64,000 nucleotides of DNA from Marasmius tenuissimus. Lineage: Eukaryota > Basidiomycota > Agaricomycetes > Agaricales > Marasmiaceae. The stretch spans positions 124,001-188,000 of the forward strand of contig JAQOTA010000026.1 of the NCBI GenBank assembly GCA_029532415.1, in the 5' to 3' direction. Position 1 is the stretch's first letter. Each line of letters begins with the position of its first letter. Made by a program: the position numbers and the translations under genes. Below the pieces are notes generated by a model that searched no databases, was not told the origin of the DNA, and worked only from the letters and a program-made list of their open reading frames with translations. Of this stretch, positions 1-10,830 are shown in pieces.

Positions 1-757
1 TGTATTGATTTTCTGCAGTTGCTCCAGCCTCAAAATTGAGCTGTATGTGAGTGACAGTAGTATGGGAATACTATGACCTGTATTTATGATTTATCCCGAC
101 TTTTCTGAAACAGTCGGAACACACTTTCAGCCCAAGACCCCATTATCCCTGTTTCTACGATCTTGCGGTTGAGCCGTTCTCAGATATCTTTGTCACGACT
201 TCCAATGCCGGTACTAAATTGACCGAAAACACTCAGAGTTATTCTATACAGTACTTTGATGCGCTCATAGATGCTCTGGACGACAATTGCTCATAGAAAG
301 GGAACATACAATTAATTCTGACATACGACCAGTATACCTTCAGCCATCTCGGCATTTGCCGAACAGTAACCGGAAGTCATCTTGATTCGTTGCGTCTACT
401 TCACCCCTGGTTTGAGCTATGAGTGAGTATTCTCATTCAAGATCATTCATTCTAAGTTCCAATGAGCTATTCATTCCTTCAGACAGTCATGAACTTCCTG
501 GAATTGAGAAACCACGGGGAAGCCCAAGCGCCCTTGAGAGGTCAGCTCCAGCAGTTCCACCAAACAACATTCAAACTCTGGTCTGTTGAAACCAGAAATA
601 TGTTCAGTGGTGTAATAAGATCCCGAAATGTGATTCATACGCACATAGGCCGTACCTCTGTTTGCGTCCAAAACCGACACATTGGTTGGATGACTAGCTT
701 CTAGAATCTAGAGGTGGGTCAACGTAATTTGCTACCTTATTATCCCAAACGCTCATC
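1..757. other. Non-coding stretch, nothing recognised
   Basis: I see no convincing exon, repeat or RNA gene here. Short open frames exist on both strands but lack family resemblance and coherent splice sites. It lies left of the first passenger gene of the CxC2-type KDZ locus and may belong to the left part of that element, whose left end I could not find in the window. Confidence 0.4.
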
Positions 758-1656
758 ATGCCCGCTCCACGCCGCTACAAAACTCAAAAAGAGAAAGAGG
801 AGGCCACGATTGCAAAACATAACAGGTATTATGCGCGGTAGGTCCGTCCAGTCTATTGCTGTATGGCTGGTTTGCTCACAATCTCCCTTGCTTGCAGAAA
901 CCGCGACCAGATTTTAGAGAAACGGCGAGCGAGATACTCGAGGCAGAGGTTTGTCATACCTACAATTTTAGCGACGACGCAGTTGAAATGACAACGATGA
1001 GTAGAAATATGAACCAGATGGCTCAGAAGCATGATCGAGAGGAAAGAAAACGAGCAGAGTGGGAAGCCCAACAAAAAAAGGAGTATGAGACGTACGTTGC
1101 TCTGTGTATCAGACTGGCTCAACATACTAATTTCCATCCACCAAGTAATACCCTTCTGGCACTCCGCGAGCTCGAGGAGAAAATTAACAGTGAGCTTGGA
1201 GGGTCTGGGTCCACCTATTTCGAACGCCTCTTCCGTGAATATCTTGAGTGGACCGGAACAAAGCCAAGACCACGAGAGTCTCCTCTCAAACTCCCTTTCA
1301 AAATGTTCAACTCCATGACCGATGTAGTAGCGAAGATAGGTAACGGTATCCTTAACGAGTATGGAAGTGGAATCCAATGGCGAGAGTGCCAATGACTCAC
1401 TCTACGCATCCAATACTTCACTCAGTGCGCAAACGAGCTTGAGGAACTGGAATTGGAGGCAGAGGCTGAGGAAGGAGTGGCATATGACGTTCTTGAGAGA
1501 AGGTTTGAGGAGGGAAGACTGATGTTCCAGGGCAGCACGAAGGCCTGGCTCGATCGTGAATCTTGCCGCGTATTTGTAGCTGCGTTAGACAGAGCGAGGG
1601 AGAGTGCGCCCCCTCCCGCAAAGAGTGTTGGAAAGCAACTTTTCTGGTCGGCATAG
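758..1656 (+). pseudogene. KDZ-associated passenger gene A, copy 1 (one in-frame stop)
   Basis: Function unknown. I infer four exons: 758-837, 898-948, 1005-1091 and 1146-1656. The N-terminus is very basic (starts MPAPRRYKTQ, then NRDQILEKRRARY), followed by a charged helical stretch with KRAEWE, then a globular part with SxYxERLFxEYLEW, LPFKxFNSM and AKxGNxILN. A paralogue sits at 24782-25487 inside the complete KDZ transposon and shares the exon layout, including an exon 2 of exactly 51 nt. Translation is broken by TGA at 1393-1395, directly after WRECQ, where the paralogue reads Arg (AGG); beyond the stop the frame stays open to 1654 and still matches. The basic N-terminus could bind nucleic acid, but that is a guess. 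The paralogy is seen directly; the passenger role is inferred from repeated proximity to KDZ genes. Confidence 0.7.
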
Positions 1657-1793
1657 TTCAAATATACCTTTGTCAAATTCAATTTTTAGCTACTGAAAGA
1701 ATAGCTTATGGGTCATTATGAATGTACAAGCAACACAAGGGTTGGGATTTCAAGATATGAACACGGTTACACGACCACAACTACTGTCTCTAG

Positions 1794-2389
1794 CTACTCA
1801 TCATGTTCTCCTTCACGGCCCTCGTACTCCGAAAGATCAGGGTACCAGGGGCACATGGCATCGCGGCATCGCTCCCAAAGACAATCCACTGTGCCATATC
1901 GAGAGCTGTCGAGCGGTCCTCCCTTATTGGTGGATGGGAATACGTTAGAGCTGACAATGACTTGGATGTTGGTACTGGTGTAGTAGATAATCGCCCTGAA
2001 AGGTTCAAGTAATCAGCACTCAAAAACTCAACACCCAATATCCAAGCAACTTACTGTTCGTCATTCACAAGCTGTTCTTTGGAAACATTGAAGACAGCCC
2101 GACCGACCGCGGATACATATGCGTGGACCATCTCATCATCAAGGTCTAAGGATACAAGGTCAGTTCTATCGAGCGCATCCTTCTCTATGAAAAACAGAAA
2201 TAACTCACCAGAGTTGGTGTCAGTCTGGTCAACATCAGTCTGGCTTGAGGTGTGTTCTGCCTCGCTTTCTGGTGGGGGTGTGACCAATGGATGGAAATCT
2301 AAGCTATCCTGGGACATGATAGAAGATGCTTGAGATTGTACGAGTTCGGGGAAGTCGTCCAGAACGTCAGAAGGTACTGGAAGTGCCAT
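1794..2389 (-). CDS. Hypothetical acidic two-exon gene
   Basis: Unrecognised. From ATG at 2389, exon 1 (2389-2055) encodes a Ser/Asp/Glu-rich protein beginning MALPVPSDVLDDFPELVQSQ. A GTAAGT donor at 2054 and CAG acceptor at 1996 join it in phase to exon 2 (1995-1794), which ends with an acidic tail, GREGEHDE, and a TAG stop. The phase match, consensus sites and clean stop support a real gene of about 178 residues. No domain is visible. It lies between two KDZ passenger-type genes and may be a passenger too, but no second copy was found in this window. Confidence 0.5.
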
Positions 2390-2783
2390 GGTTGAAGTAA
2401 GTGGTCGTGAGGATGGAGATTTTTTCGGACGGAGATTTTTCAAGTGGATTTTAAAAGCTCAGGCCAGCTATTCTTCCCATGAGTTTCCCGACTCATATTC
2501 AGGGCTGGACCGATGACTGCCCCGATCGATTGACTCGAGATCTCACCGAGCCGGGATAAAGTACAAGATATACTAACCGCCGATACCGTCGAGCTGCACG
2601 AGGCAACAAAAGTCTGCAGCAAACGCTCCCACGATTCTTCTTTCTTTTCACCACCGATTACTTACAACTCGAGTCCAAATCACTCAGTCTCTCTCTCTCT
2701 TGAGTTATTGCTTTACTGTACGTGCTTTTTAGTTGAAGTCTCACTAGTGACATTCTGATCATACTCTGTAGCCCTTGTGCCAC

Positions 2784-3071
2784 ATGTCGGGCTACCCAAA
2801 ACAACCAATCACAGATGATTTGACCGGGGAGCGTTTCAATAGTGGGATTGGTGAGGTTTCTCTCATGTTCAACCTCGCATATCCTACAGCTTGCTTTCTA
2901 GATCTCTCTTTTTTGCGTCCCAACACCCCACAATACGATGTTGCATGTGTTCTCCTAGAGTACCACATCTGCGCCCATCTCAGCCAGATTTCTCATTATC
3001 ATTCTGGTTTTCCTATTGACGGAGAAACAACGGAGAGAGTCTGGGTTGCGAAAGCTCGACCTAAATTGTAG
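2784..3071 (+). CDS. Small hypothetical open frame
   Basis: An ATG at 2784 opens 95 codons starting MSGYPKQPITDD and ending in a basic tail, with TAG at 3069. A possible GTGAGG donor lies near 2850, so the gene may be spliced instead. There is no recognisable domain and no paralogue here. It could equally be chance; it is listed only because the start follows a pyrimidine-rich promoter-like stretch near 2690-2770. Confidence 0.25.
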   Translation: MSGYPKQPITDDLTGERFNSGIGEVSLMFNLAYPTACFLDLSFLRPNTPQYDVACVLLEYHICAHLSQISHYHSGFPIDGETTERVWVAKARPKL

Positions 3072-3644
3072 TCCAAATTAGAGTAGCATGTACATATGAA
3101 GAAGCTTGTATCGATCTCAACTGAAGTCCATGTTAGAATATCACCTGCGTGTTTGTAGGAACCACCGCTTGCTCAAAGCCTTGCGGATAGCCACGTCTGA
3201 GCCACACAGAATTACAAGACTGTAGATGGCTTTCCCAAGTCAAAATCGTCAAGAATAGAGATGCTGATTCCAACGGTTCAATGCCACAATTCTGTAGTCC
3301 CCTTCTAGACCCAGAATTGACCACCAAACCCCGTTGCAACTCAACTTAACTTAATATTCATACAATTTCATTGTATTGAATGCTGAGGGTACGGAATCTG
3401 ACTAAGTAACATGCAGGAGTCATACCGCCCTCAAGGGAATGCATAAATTTTGACACGCCATCTTAAGTCTCCTTGGCCAGTAGAGCCAGTGGAGTTTGAG
3501 TCTGCGTTCAAGTCAGATCAACAGAGCAGCATTCTATAAGTTCAACAATACACACAGATCAGATTTCAGACTAGTACGCAAAGTTATTTGACTTTACATG
3601 TGACGAGAATACAGGACAAGAAAGAACAGAAGGGCTGTTGAGAA
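3072..3644. other. Non-coding stretch, nothing recognised
   Basis: AT-rich intergenic sequence between two minor gene models. I see no exon, repeat or RNA gene that I can support. Confidence 0.4.
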
Positions 3645-4461
3645 TCATGGGAACAGGACACTGTCCTCAGTGGCAAGCGTGAAGGAAACGTCGACGCCGT
3701 CAGTCACAACGCAAGTCCTCTTTGCTGCTTGCTTCTCGAGGAATATGGCCTTCGTGGCCTTGAGATTAGCACAAAATTTGAAGCCTGCACCACTAACACC
3801 ACGAGTGATGTCGGTCAGGTTATCCCTAGACAGAAGGCAGAAGGTCAGAATTGGCGGCGGGAAAGGCATTAGTTGGTTACTCACAATCCGCGTACTCAAC
3901 CAATACGCCTTCCTCGCCACACGGCATACCAGCAACAGTCAGCCTCAGCAAGGGGTACTTCTCCGCGGCAATGAGGGCACACGAGTGAGTTGACGTGAGC
4001 GCTACTGGCAGTGGTCCCAATTTGTTGGGAGCCAGCAAGAGCGGGGGCGACGGCCTGAGCAACACCAGCAGCATTGGTGGCCACGTTTGAGTCAGATCCA
4101 GTATTGGAAATCACTATGAGGAAGTCGTGAGTGTGAAGGCAATAAGCAAAGAAATAAAATTCGAACAAATATTCTGGACAATGGTACGAACAACACCCTC
4201 AAGTTCAGACTTAACAAGATCAGTAAGGCCGGCAGCCAAACCTATTGAGGGAAAGGCAAATGAAGTAGTATGAGTGGAGAATAAATCATGGAGAGCAAGA
4301 CACATACGCTCGTCAACGATCTCTGCAATTTGATGAGCAAGCTGGACATCCTCAGCCACTTCAGGTCAAGTCAGTATAGGAAATATAACCCATATGACCA
4401 CAAGAGACTTACTGGGGGAAGAGGGACTGTCAACAGTTGGATTGGTGGGAGTTTGAGACAT
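3645..4461 (-). CDS. Hypothetical multi-exon gene
   Basis: Unrecognised. ATG at 4461 begins MSQTPTNPTVDSPSSP. Exon 1 (4461-4413) ends at GTAAGT, exon 2 (4358-4318) ends at GTATGT, and exon 3 starts at 4241. Together these read EDVQLAHQIAEIVDE, then LAAGLTDLVKSELEGVVRTI, an amphipathic helical region. Downstream exons add a small, Cys-containing C-terminal part (RLTVAGMPCGEEGVLVEYADC, DNLTDITRGVSGAGFKF) and a stop at 3645. The last two junctions do not resolve cleanly in phase, so the gene may carry a frameshift. It sits next to passenger gene B of the CxC2 KDZ locus. No function is proposed. Confidence 0.4.
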
Positions 4462-4849
4462 TTTGAACGCGCTGAGGGATGGTGGTTCAGATAAGCGGGC
4501 AGGAAGAGAATGGTTCGTTTTTGTGCTTTATATAACCACTCAGAACACCACATCGGCAAATGCCGATACCAAACCCACAGTCGTTCACGTTCAACTCTGA
4601 GCATGAGGTAAATCTGAAAATGGATTTCTGCGGTTCGAAATCTCCTCCGACTAGCATCATGAGACTACTGTGCAATCACTCAGTATTTGGATAGTTCGAT
4701 ATATGAGCTTCTGAGCAGCCTAATCTATCTGTTTGAGTACATCAAGCACTACAAGAAAAAATACTAATCAGACTCATCGCTATCCCATCCTTGGATCAGC
4801 GACCTAATGAGTTTGCCTAAACCATATACACTACGTGGAAGTATACAAA

Positions 4850-5627
4850 TCAGAACTCATGAATGCCGTCGTTGTCGTCATCATTGTTGTCTTCCCCTTC
4901 CTCCTCCTCTTCATCCTCAAGAAAGTCACGAACGTGGGGAAAATCATTCTCCAGCCACCAGTAAGCTCCCAGAAGCTTCTCGAATCGCTCATCCGGGGTC
5001 TTCCCATAAAACCCCACACCTGGAGGATTGATGAAACGCTCAAAATCCTTCTTCTCCCTGGCGTATTCGCTCCGCCTCTGAGTTCTGAGCTCTTGAACAT
5101 ACGCCTTGTCTGCCCAACGCTCAAATCCACTGTCTCGAACAGCCTGATCCAATGCTTCTTGCCAGTTGAGATGTGGGTATGGGTAGGCAAGTGGGGCTCC
5201 GGCACGTTCAGCAGTGTGACACTTGAAAACGTAACCAAGTCTGCCGTGAAGAATGCTCTTCCCTAACTCCTGTTTGCCCGAAAAATAAGTCAGTAGCTGC
5301 CCAGATGAAGTTTCAGATAACCATGCTTACCTTTTTCAACACTCGAATCCTACCCTGGCTGTCTGCAATGCGTTTGGGAATCGGCCAAACTTCGAACCAG
5401 TGCGAGAGTGCTCGAGCCAAAAAGATCCGTGTTTGATCGCTCTTTTCTTCTGGATGTTCGATTTCTGAGAGGTACTTGTCGAGAACTGGTCCGATGGCCT
5501 CAGAAAATTCATGGCACGATTGCGAAGACGGCGTTCTGGTGATCCTGTGATCTTCACACCTGTCAGATGGCATACTGAGCAACCAGAGCATGTTAGTAGT
5601 GGTATAAGGGCAGGAGAGCTGCAACAA
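4850..5627 (-). CDS. KDZ-associated passenger gene B, copy 1
   Basis: Function unknown. The main exons are joined by an intron at 5330-5270 (GTAAGC to CAG, in phase). The protein contains SCHEFSEAIG, then ALSHWFEVWPIPKR, a linker, and LGYVFKCHTAERAGAPLAYP with LNWQEALDQAVRDSGFERWAD. It ends in a strongly acidic tail (DEEEEEGEDNNDDDND). The copy at 24106-24796 shares SCxEF, WFxVW, a GxPxxAY-like core and the W...RW segment, also on the strand opposite its neighbouring KDZ transposase. No stop interrupts the part compared. The 5' end is uncertain: small exons near 5565-5627 or a lost N-terminus are both possible, since copy 2 has about 90 residues more at its N-terminus. Confidence 0.6.
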
Positions 5628-6146
5628 ACCTGGCTTGAGCTTGGAAAATCGGGGACCTTTGGAGGAGAGGGTGACAGGTAAAGAAAGAAAGAAAACTAGA
5701 CCAAATGTGACTGGTGTGGTCAGAGTTCGAGTCAGAAAGCTGTAAAAAATTTGTAATAGCCGCCACTGAATGAGAATCCCTCTGAGGCCTCTAATGAGTC
5801 GCTGTCAGTGAGTTTTCATTCTCTGAGAAACCTTGATCGAAATCACCGTCGGTGAATTCTAATATGCTTGACATAGTCATCATAATCCGTTTTGAAGGGC
5901 TTCCGGGCCTGTGATTGCAGTGAAACCTGGCCAAGCAGTCTGGTAGGTGTGGTTTGCGTGTCTCAGAGCCGAGTTGGTGAGTGTAAAGGGTAGATGGATG
6001 GGTTAGCCATCTCAGTACCAAGTTGTCAGAGAGCAAGGTGCGCTTTGTTTGGCAATAGACGTGCTTTGTTTGTATATGCAGGATCAGGCGGGCCGAGTTG
6101 AACGCCTGTACCTGTTTTCTTTCCACGTCGTCTTGTCAGCGAAACC

Positions 6147-9100
6147 ATGCCCAAGAATGCAAAAAATCAGCCGAGGATTATCTCAACGAAAAAAAGTGCT
6201 CGTACTGAAGTTCACAACGTCTTTCGAGCTTCAAATACAACTACCCGATAGTCAAGGGTTTACATCGAGAAGTACCGTGGACCCCCTGGACCGAACAGAC
6301 CAGATGGTCAAGTTGACTGGGAAAATGGCCCATCAGACGGCTCGAATTTTGATGTACAAACTCATCAGACAGTAGAAGAAGAGGTTGTGAGGGTAGAAAA
6401 GCTGAAGAGATATGAAGATTTGGTGAGTTAGATCTGCATGGATCTGTATATCTAGCTGATGCAACTCATTCAGGATCTACCGCTACTGACATGGTCTCGA
6501 GAATACCGTGATGGATACCTTGACTGGAACATGGTCACAGAGGGAAGAGGCCGGATATATCACAAACAGGGGACCTGTGCGCGCTGTACTTCGACGCGAG
6601 CAAGCTGGCGCTGTCTCGACTGTTTTGGCCTCCGCCTAGTGTGTAAAGACTGTTTAATCAAAGCACATTTGGATGAGCCCCTACACAGAATCGAGGTGTG
6701 TACGAATATAAGTGTTTGAGTAAATTTCCCTTATGCTGTTTATAGGAGTGGAAGAACGAGTTCTTCCATCCATCAAGCCTCAAAAACCTTGGTCTTCAGT
6801 TTCAGCTGGGACACAAAACGGGAGACCGTTGTGCATTACCTCAACCCGGTCATAAAGATTTTGTTGTTTTATCATGCAATGGAATACACATTGTGAACGT
6901 GAGTTTTTGTGGTTGTGAACCAATAGGTGCGTGGCGATAGCTATACGTCTCTGATTTATTGGCCCTAGTGTTGATGATACACGTGTAGACCGCCATGTAC
7001 AGCTCATGGAAATGGGATGGTGGCCTGCATCCTATAAGAAGCCGCAGTCAGCGGCGACATTCCAGCTGTTGAGGAGCTACCATATTATGAACCTTCAATC
7101 CCAGACCGCTCCGACTGATTTCTATGCAGCACTCGAGCAAATCACAAGCGGTACAGGACTGGTGAAGGTCCCTGTATGTTTGTTTTCTCGAATGTGGCGA
7201 ATTAGAATACTGAATCTACATCTCGTAGGATCGTGAGGCCCAGTTTCTTCTGATGTTGTGCGAGTGGTGCAATGTCAAGATGCTTAAGCGTTGCGGCCGG
7301 TGTCATGACCCCGAAGGTATAGCTGCTACTGCAAATGGAGCACCCACCATTCCATGTCGAGCATGCCCTCATCCCGGGAAAAACATGTCAGAAGATTGGG
7401 AGAAAGCCCCTGCAGAAGAACAGTAAGCTCTGGTTCCAAGTGTTGACATCCAGGGCTCATGTCTCCTGTAGGTTTCTTCATGGTTTGTGTTGAGGCAGAG
7501 GTCCTGCCCACGCAGTGGCAGCATGGGACAGACTAGCTCACCTGGAGATAGGCTTAGAGGCAGCAACGAGAGTAGTAAAAGTACTGGTATCGCATGTAGA
7601 TACAGAGCTACTTATATACTATACAGAGGTGGCTGTATCTTCTATAACAGGAGTGACTAGGAATAGCATAGATCATAGTGAAACGATTGAAGCATATATG
7701 CGGCCCGATACAACGGTCCATATATCCGGTAGTCCGGATTCAACAGTTTGTACCTGGCGGAGGATGCCAACTTCAAACAGAAGGCTAGGGCTTGTCCAAA
7801 CAATCACCAAGACCCCCCTTTGAGTCCAGCAGCCGCATCTTGGGTGCCCCAGGAGCTATACATGCAAGAGGTAGCTAAACATCCCAAGAAACACGAGGTA
7901 AGTCTCTCTTTGCCGTCTCTTGAGCGTATACTGTGTTACTGAAGCTGGGCTCAGATTAGTCATTGTTCGTCTTTCAGCGCTATTGCTCAGGCAAATACAA
8001 GGAAGTCAAAAGGGCTAAGGGCAACTGGGATCAGAAGCGTAACGTGCGCTAGACACGGGACCTTCCAGCCAAACGGGATGGGTGATTTGCAGAAAGGGGA
8101 GAGGTATGTGTCGAACACCATTGACTTCCGAGACGGAGTTCTGATAAGTATGCAGGTACTCAAATATGGACTTTCTCGCACTTTTTAGCCTCCTGAGCTG
8201 CGCTGTAGTGCTCGTGTTCTTCTCTTACGACATTGCTTGTCAATGGATGGTAAACTTCTACTCGCAGATGAAGGTGTTTCCCCAGTACATGCACATTCCC
8301 TCACATATCACGATGAGGTTCAAGGTACCAAAATTTCACCTGGTTGGACACGTTAAGAAATGCTGGGCGCCGTTTTCATTCACCTATACTGAGGGAGGGG
8401 CAAAAACAGATGGGGAGGCCGTGGAGCGGAACTGGGCACGGTTAAACTCAGTTGCCTGGTCTGTTTCCATGATGAGGGCCAGCGGTCGCTGGGATACCAT
8501 TGATGACTTCGCCAACTTTTGGAACTATCGGAAGATGGTAAAATCGGGTACGTCATAGCCTATACATCTCTGGTACCTGTCTATTGCTCACATGTCACGA
8601 TTCATTCAGAGAAAGTGTTAATGAAAGGCCTAGTGAAGGCGCTTCCTGAAGCTGTCATAAACACCTGTGTGTTTAGCGCTTTCAATGAGGCCCTGAAGGA
8701 CGAGCATGCGAGTGATGTGGCAGTATGGCTTGATCAGGTGGTGAAGTGGGAAACTGGGCTCGACAAATTCTGCCCATACAAAATCAAGGAACCAGGTTAG
8801 TACTCGCTTGATCTAGGCTGTCGGGAGCTAACTCTTTGACAACTACAGAAATCAGTGTCGCCAAGATGAAGAAAGTCATTGCGGATGAGGAACGCAAACG
8901 TGCTGAACTGGGGGAGGCGTCGATGAAGAGCGATGTGATTCTCCGTGGTCTAGAGATAGAAGAATCTCAGTGAGTGTCTTCCGGTCTCACAGAGACCATC
9001 TTCGCTGATTGTCCCGCTATAGACGTACATTAAGGGTTGCAATGTTGCAAAGGAACCCGACCGACACCCAACAATCCGAGAACCAAGCAAAGGCGAGCAA

Positions 9101-10243
9101 ACTGCTCAACTCCATCCGTTCCCATCGCCAAACTCTCCTGAGTCATAGCCCTGCCCTGCAGCAACTGATGGAGGATCAACCACCGGAGGAACAGAGCTCC
9201 CCTTGCGACATGTCGTTATTCATGCCCAGCTCTATTAGCGAAGAGTTACATGGGGTAACCTGTCCAAAGGACCTCATTCGGATTGAAGATCAGCTTTGTG
9301 AGGCCCAGTGCTATGATGCTCTAGCTTGACTTCGTGCTCAGCTCCAAGCACGTACAGTCGCCTACAAGAATGCCTCTCGACTTATTCCATCGCAAGGGCA
9401 GTACACCCGGACAAGGGCACTCCAGAACTCCATTGAGAAGAAGATCAACCTCCTTGTATCAACCTATCGGGAAGCCAGAAAGGCATTGTTGTCTCTCCGA
9501 GGAGACGGAACATGGGCGACGATTCTCAAGGAGCTCAATGATGCCGATGTTCGTGGCATTAGCAAATGGGTGGTGAAGGAGACGGAGATCAAAGAGAGGA
9601 AACGTGCTGAGGACATTGCTGGTGTTGCTCATGCCGATTTTGAATTGCTGCTCGAGAATAATGTCCCAACAGTACTGTTCAACCCCATACTCACTCTCAG
9701 CCAGAGCAAACAGCAACTGTCTTGGATCTGGTATACCTACAAGAACATTGAAGGGACAAATGCTCTCGCCAGTACGTTTGAGGAGCTCAAGGATAGTGAG
9801 GACTGGTGCACACAATGTTCAAGTCACTACTGATCCTTTTACAATTAGATCTACGTGTCGAATGGTGTAAAGCTCGGGCAAACGCACGTCGCGCACATGA
9901 GGAAGTCAGGCTGTTAGAAGAGGAGATGAGGCGGTTAATCCAGTTTTGCTTCAAGCAGTCGGGATGGTGGAGGGAGCAAATAGGGAGAAGAACTGAGGTG
10001 CCAGTATATCTAGCGGAAGGGCTGACTGCATATGCCAAAGAGCACGAGGAGGTTGAAATGGCCTGAGGTCTATGATGGACGAGGTTGTGGACAAATATAC
10101 GGAGTCGGGCAAAAGAGGTGCTGCAGTTTCTTTCCAACGATGATAATGAGGTGCTCTTGCCCTCCCCTCCCTCGTTTGAGGTTGAGATCGATGTGGAGGA
10201 TGACGTGGACTCAGGAGATGAAGGGGGCGATTTGTTTGAGTAG
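6147..10243 (+). pseudogene. CxC2-type KDZ (Kyakuja-Dileera-Zisupton) transposase, decayed
   Basis: Multi-exon DNA transposase relic with an RNase H-like fold expected from the family. Recognised parts in order: start MPKNAKNQPRII; CxC2 cluster with three CxxC pairs and PLHRIE (6570-6695); LGLQFQLGHKTGDRC; SFCGCEPIG; MGWWPASYKKPQSAATF; GRCHDPEG; EDANFK; CARHGTFQPNGMGDLQKGER; the KDZ core FSYDIACQW (about 8220-8250), PKFHLVGH and TDGEAVERNWA; then coiled-coil C-terminal parts ending in an acidic tail, stop at 10241. It is dead: TAG at 6249-6251 and TGA at 9327-9329, 10064-10066 and 10073-10075 fall in frame, the TGAs where the family usually has Arg. A solo copia LTR (7488-7745) also splits the exon that reads FLHGLYLAEDANF. 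I could not identify terminal repeats for this element. Confidence 0.85.
7488..7745 (-). mobile_element. Solo LTR of the Ty1/copia element, inside the KDZ exon
   Basis: 258 bp, the reverse complement of the LTRs at 39930-40187 and 45759-46016, from which it differs at only a few sites. It runs TGTTGAGGC...GATTCAACA in the plus direction and is flanked by the 5-bp duplication GTTTG (7483-7487 and 7746-7750). Removing it rejoins an in-frame KDZ exon, so it entered when that exon was still recognisable. An LTR-LTR recombination event is the usual origin of such solo LTRs. Confidence 0.95.
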
Positions 10244-10830
10244 ATCTTTACAATGTGAATAATCATCGGCTGTACGATGTATGTTTGTGTTTTTTTTTGT
10301 GGGAATATCGAGCCAAGAGTCTCATGATTATAGGAGATTCTAATACTTTTGCATCAGGTAGATTACTGTACGTTGGTTGATTGTACAGGTCAGAGGAGTA
10401 TACATAATTTGGCAGCCGTATTGAAAGTTGACACGAACTGGAAAATGAGAATCCTCCCCACAGGCAGGACTGAACATATTATTCAATGGAGGATTAGAAT
10501 AGCCCGACTCGAGGGTAATCGGGACATCAGTAGCACGCCACCATTATAATGCGTCTCCGCTGTCGGGGAATTAGAATAGGACGAGATGGACATCTACATG
10601 TCAGAGAACAATGGAGGATTGTAATAGCCCGGGGAGGGGTATTTGGAACACCAGTGGCAGGTTATCTTTGGAGGTATTAGAATGCACCTCTGCTTTCAGG
10701 GAATTAGAACAGGACGAAACGTCTCCTAGTAGAAACACCTCGTAGGTTGAGAGTAGAGGGATTAGAATACCAGTGTGGAGGTGTTGCCAGTACCATACAA
10801 TAATTAGAATATACGTGCCCTGTGCTAGCG
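10244..10830. repeat. ATTAGAAT-rich tract with a diverged tandem duplication
   Basis: The 8-mer ATTAGAAT occurs at 10493, 10570, 10676, 10761 and 10802, once inverted at 10337 (ATTCTAAT), and with one change near 10618 and 10703. Two units of roughly 110-125 bp, about 10484-10590 and 10609-10715, align to each other: both start CAATGGAGGATT and both contain GGGAATTAGAA followed by AGGACGA. It follows the KDZ stop and ends where the membrane-protein copy A is cut off. It may be a subterminal repeat region of the KDZ element, which is inference. Confidence 0.6.

Noticed and set aside
853..1392. Long minus-strand open frame opposite passenger gene A
   Set aside because: It is the mirror of the plus-strand exons, whose splice sites, phase and paralogue support the other strand.
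2178..2202. Possible 25-nt intron (GTGAGT to CATAG) in the gene at 1794-2389
   Set aside because: Too short for a spliceosomal intron and the frame is open through it, so I left it as coding sequence.
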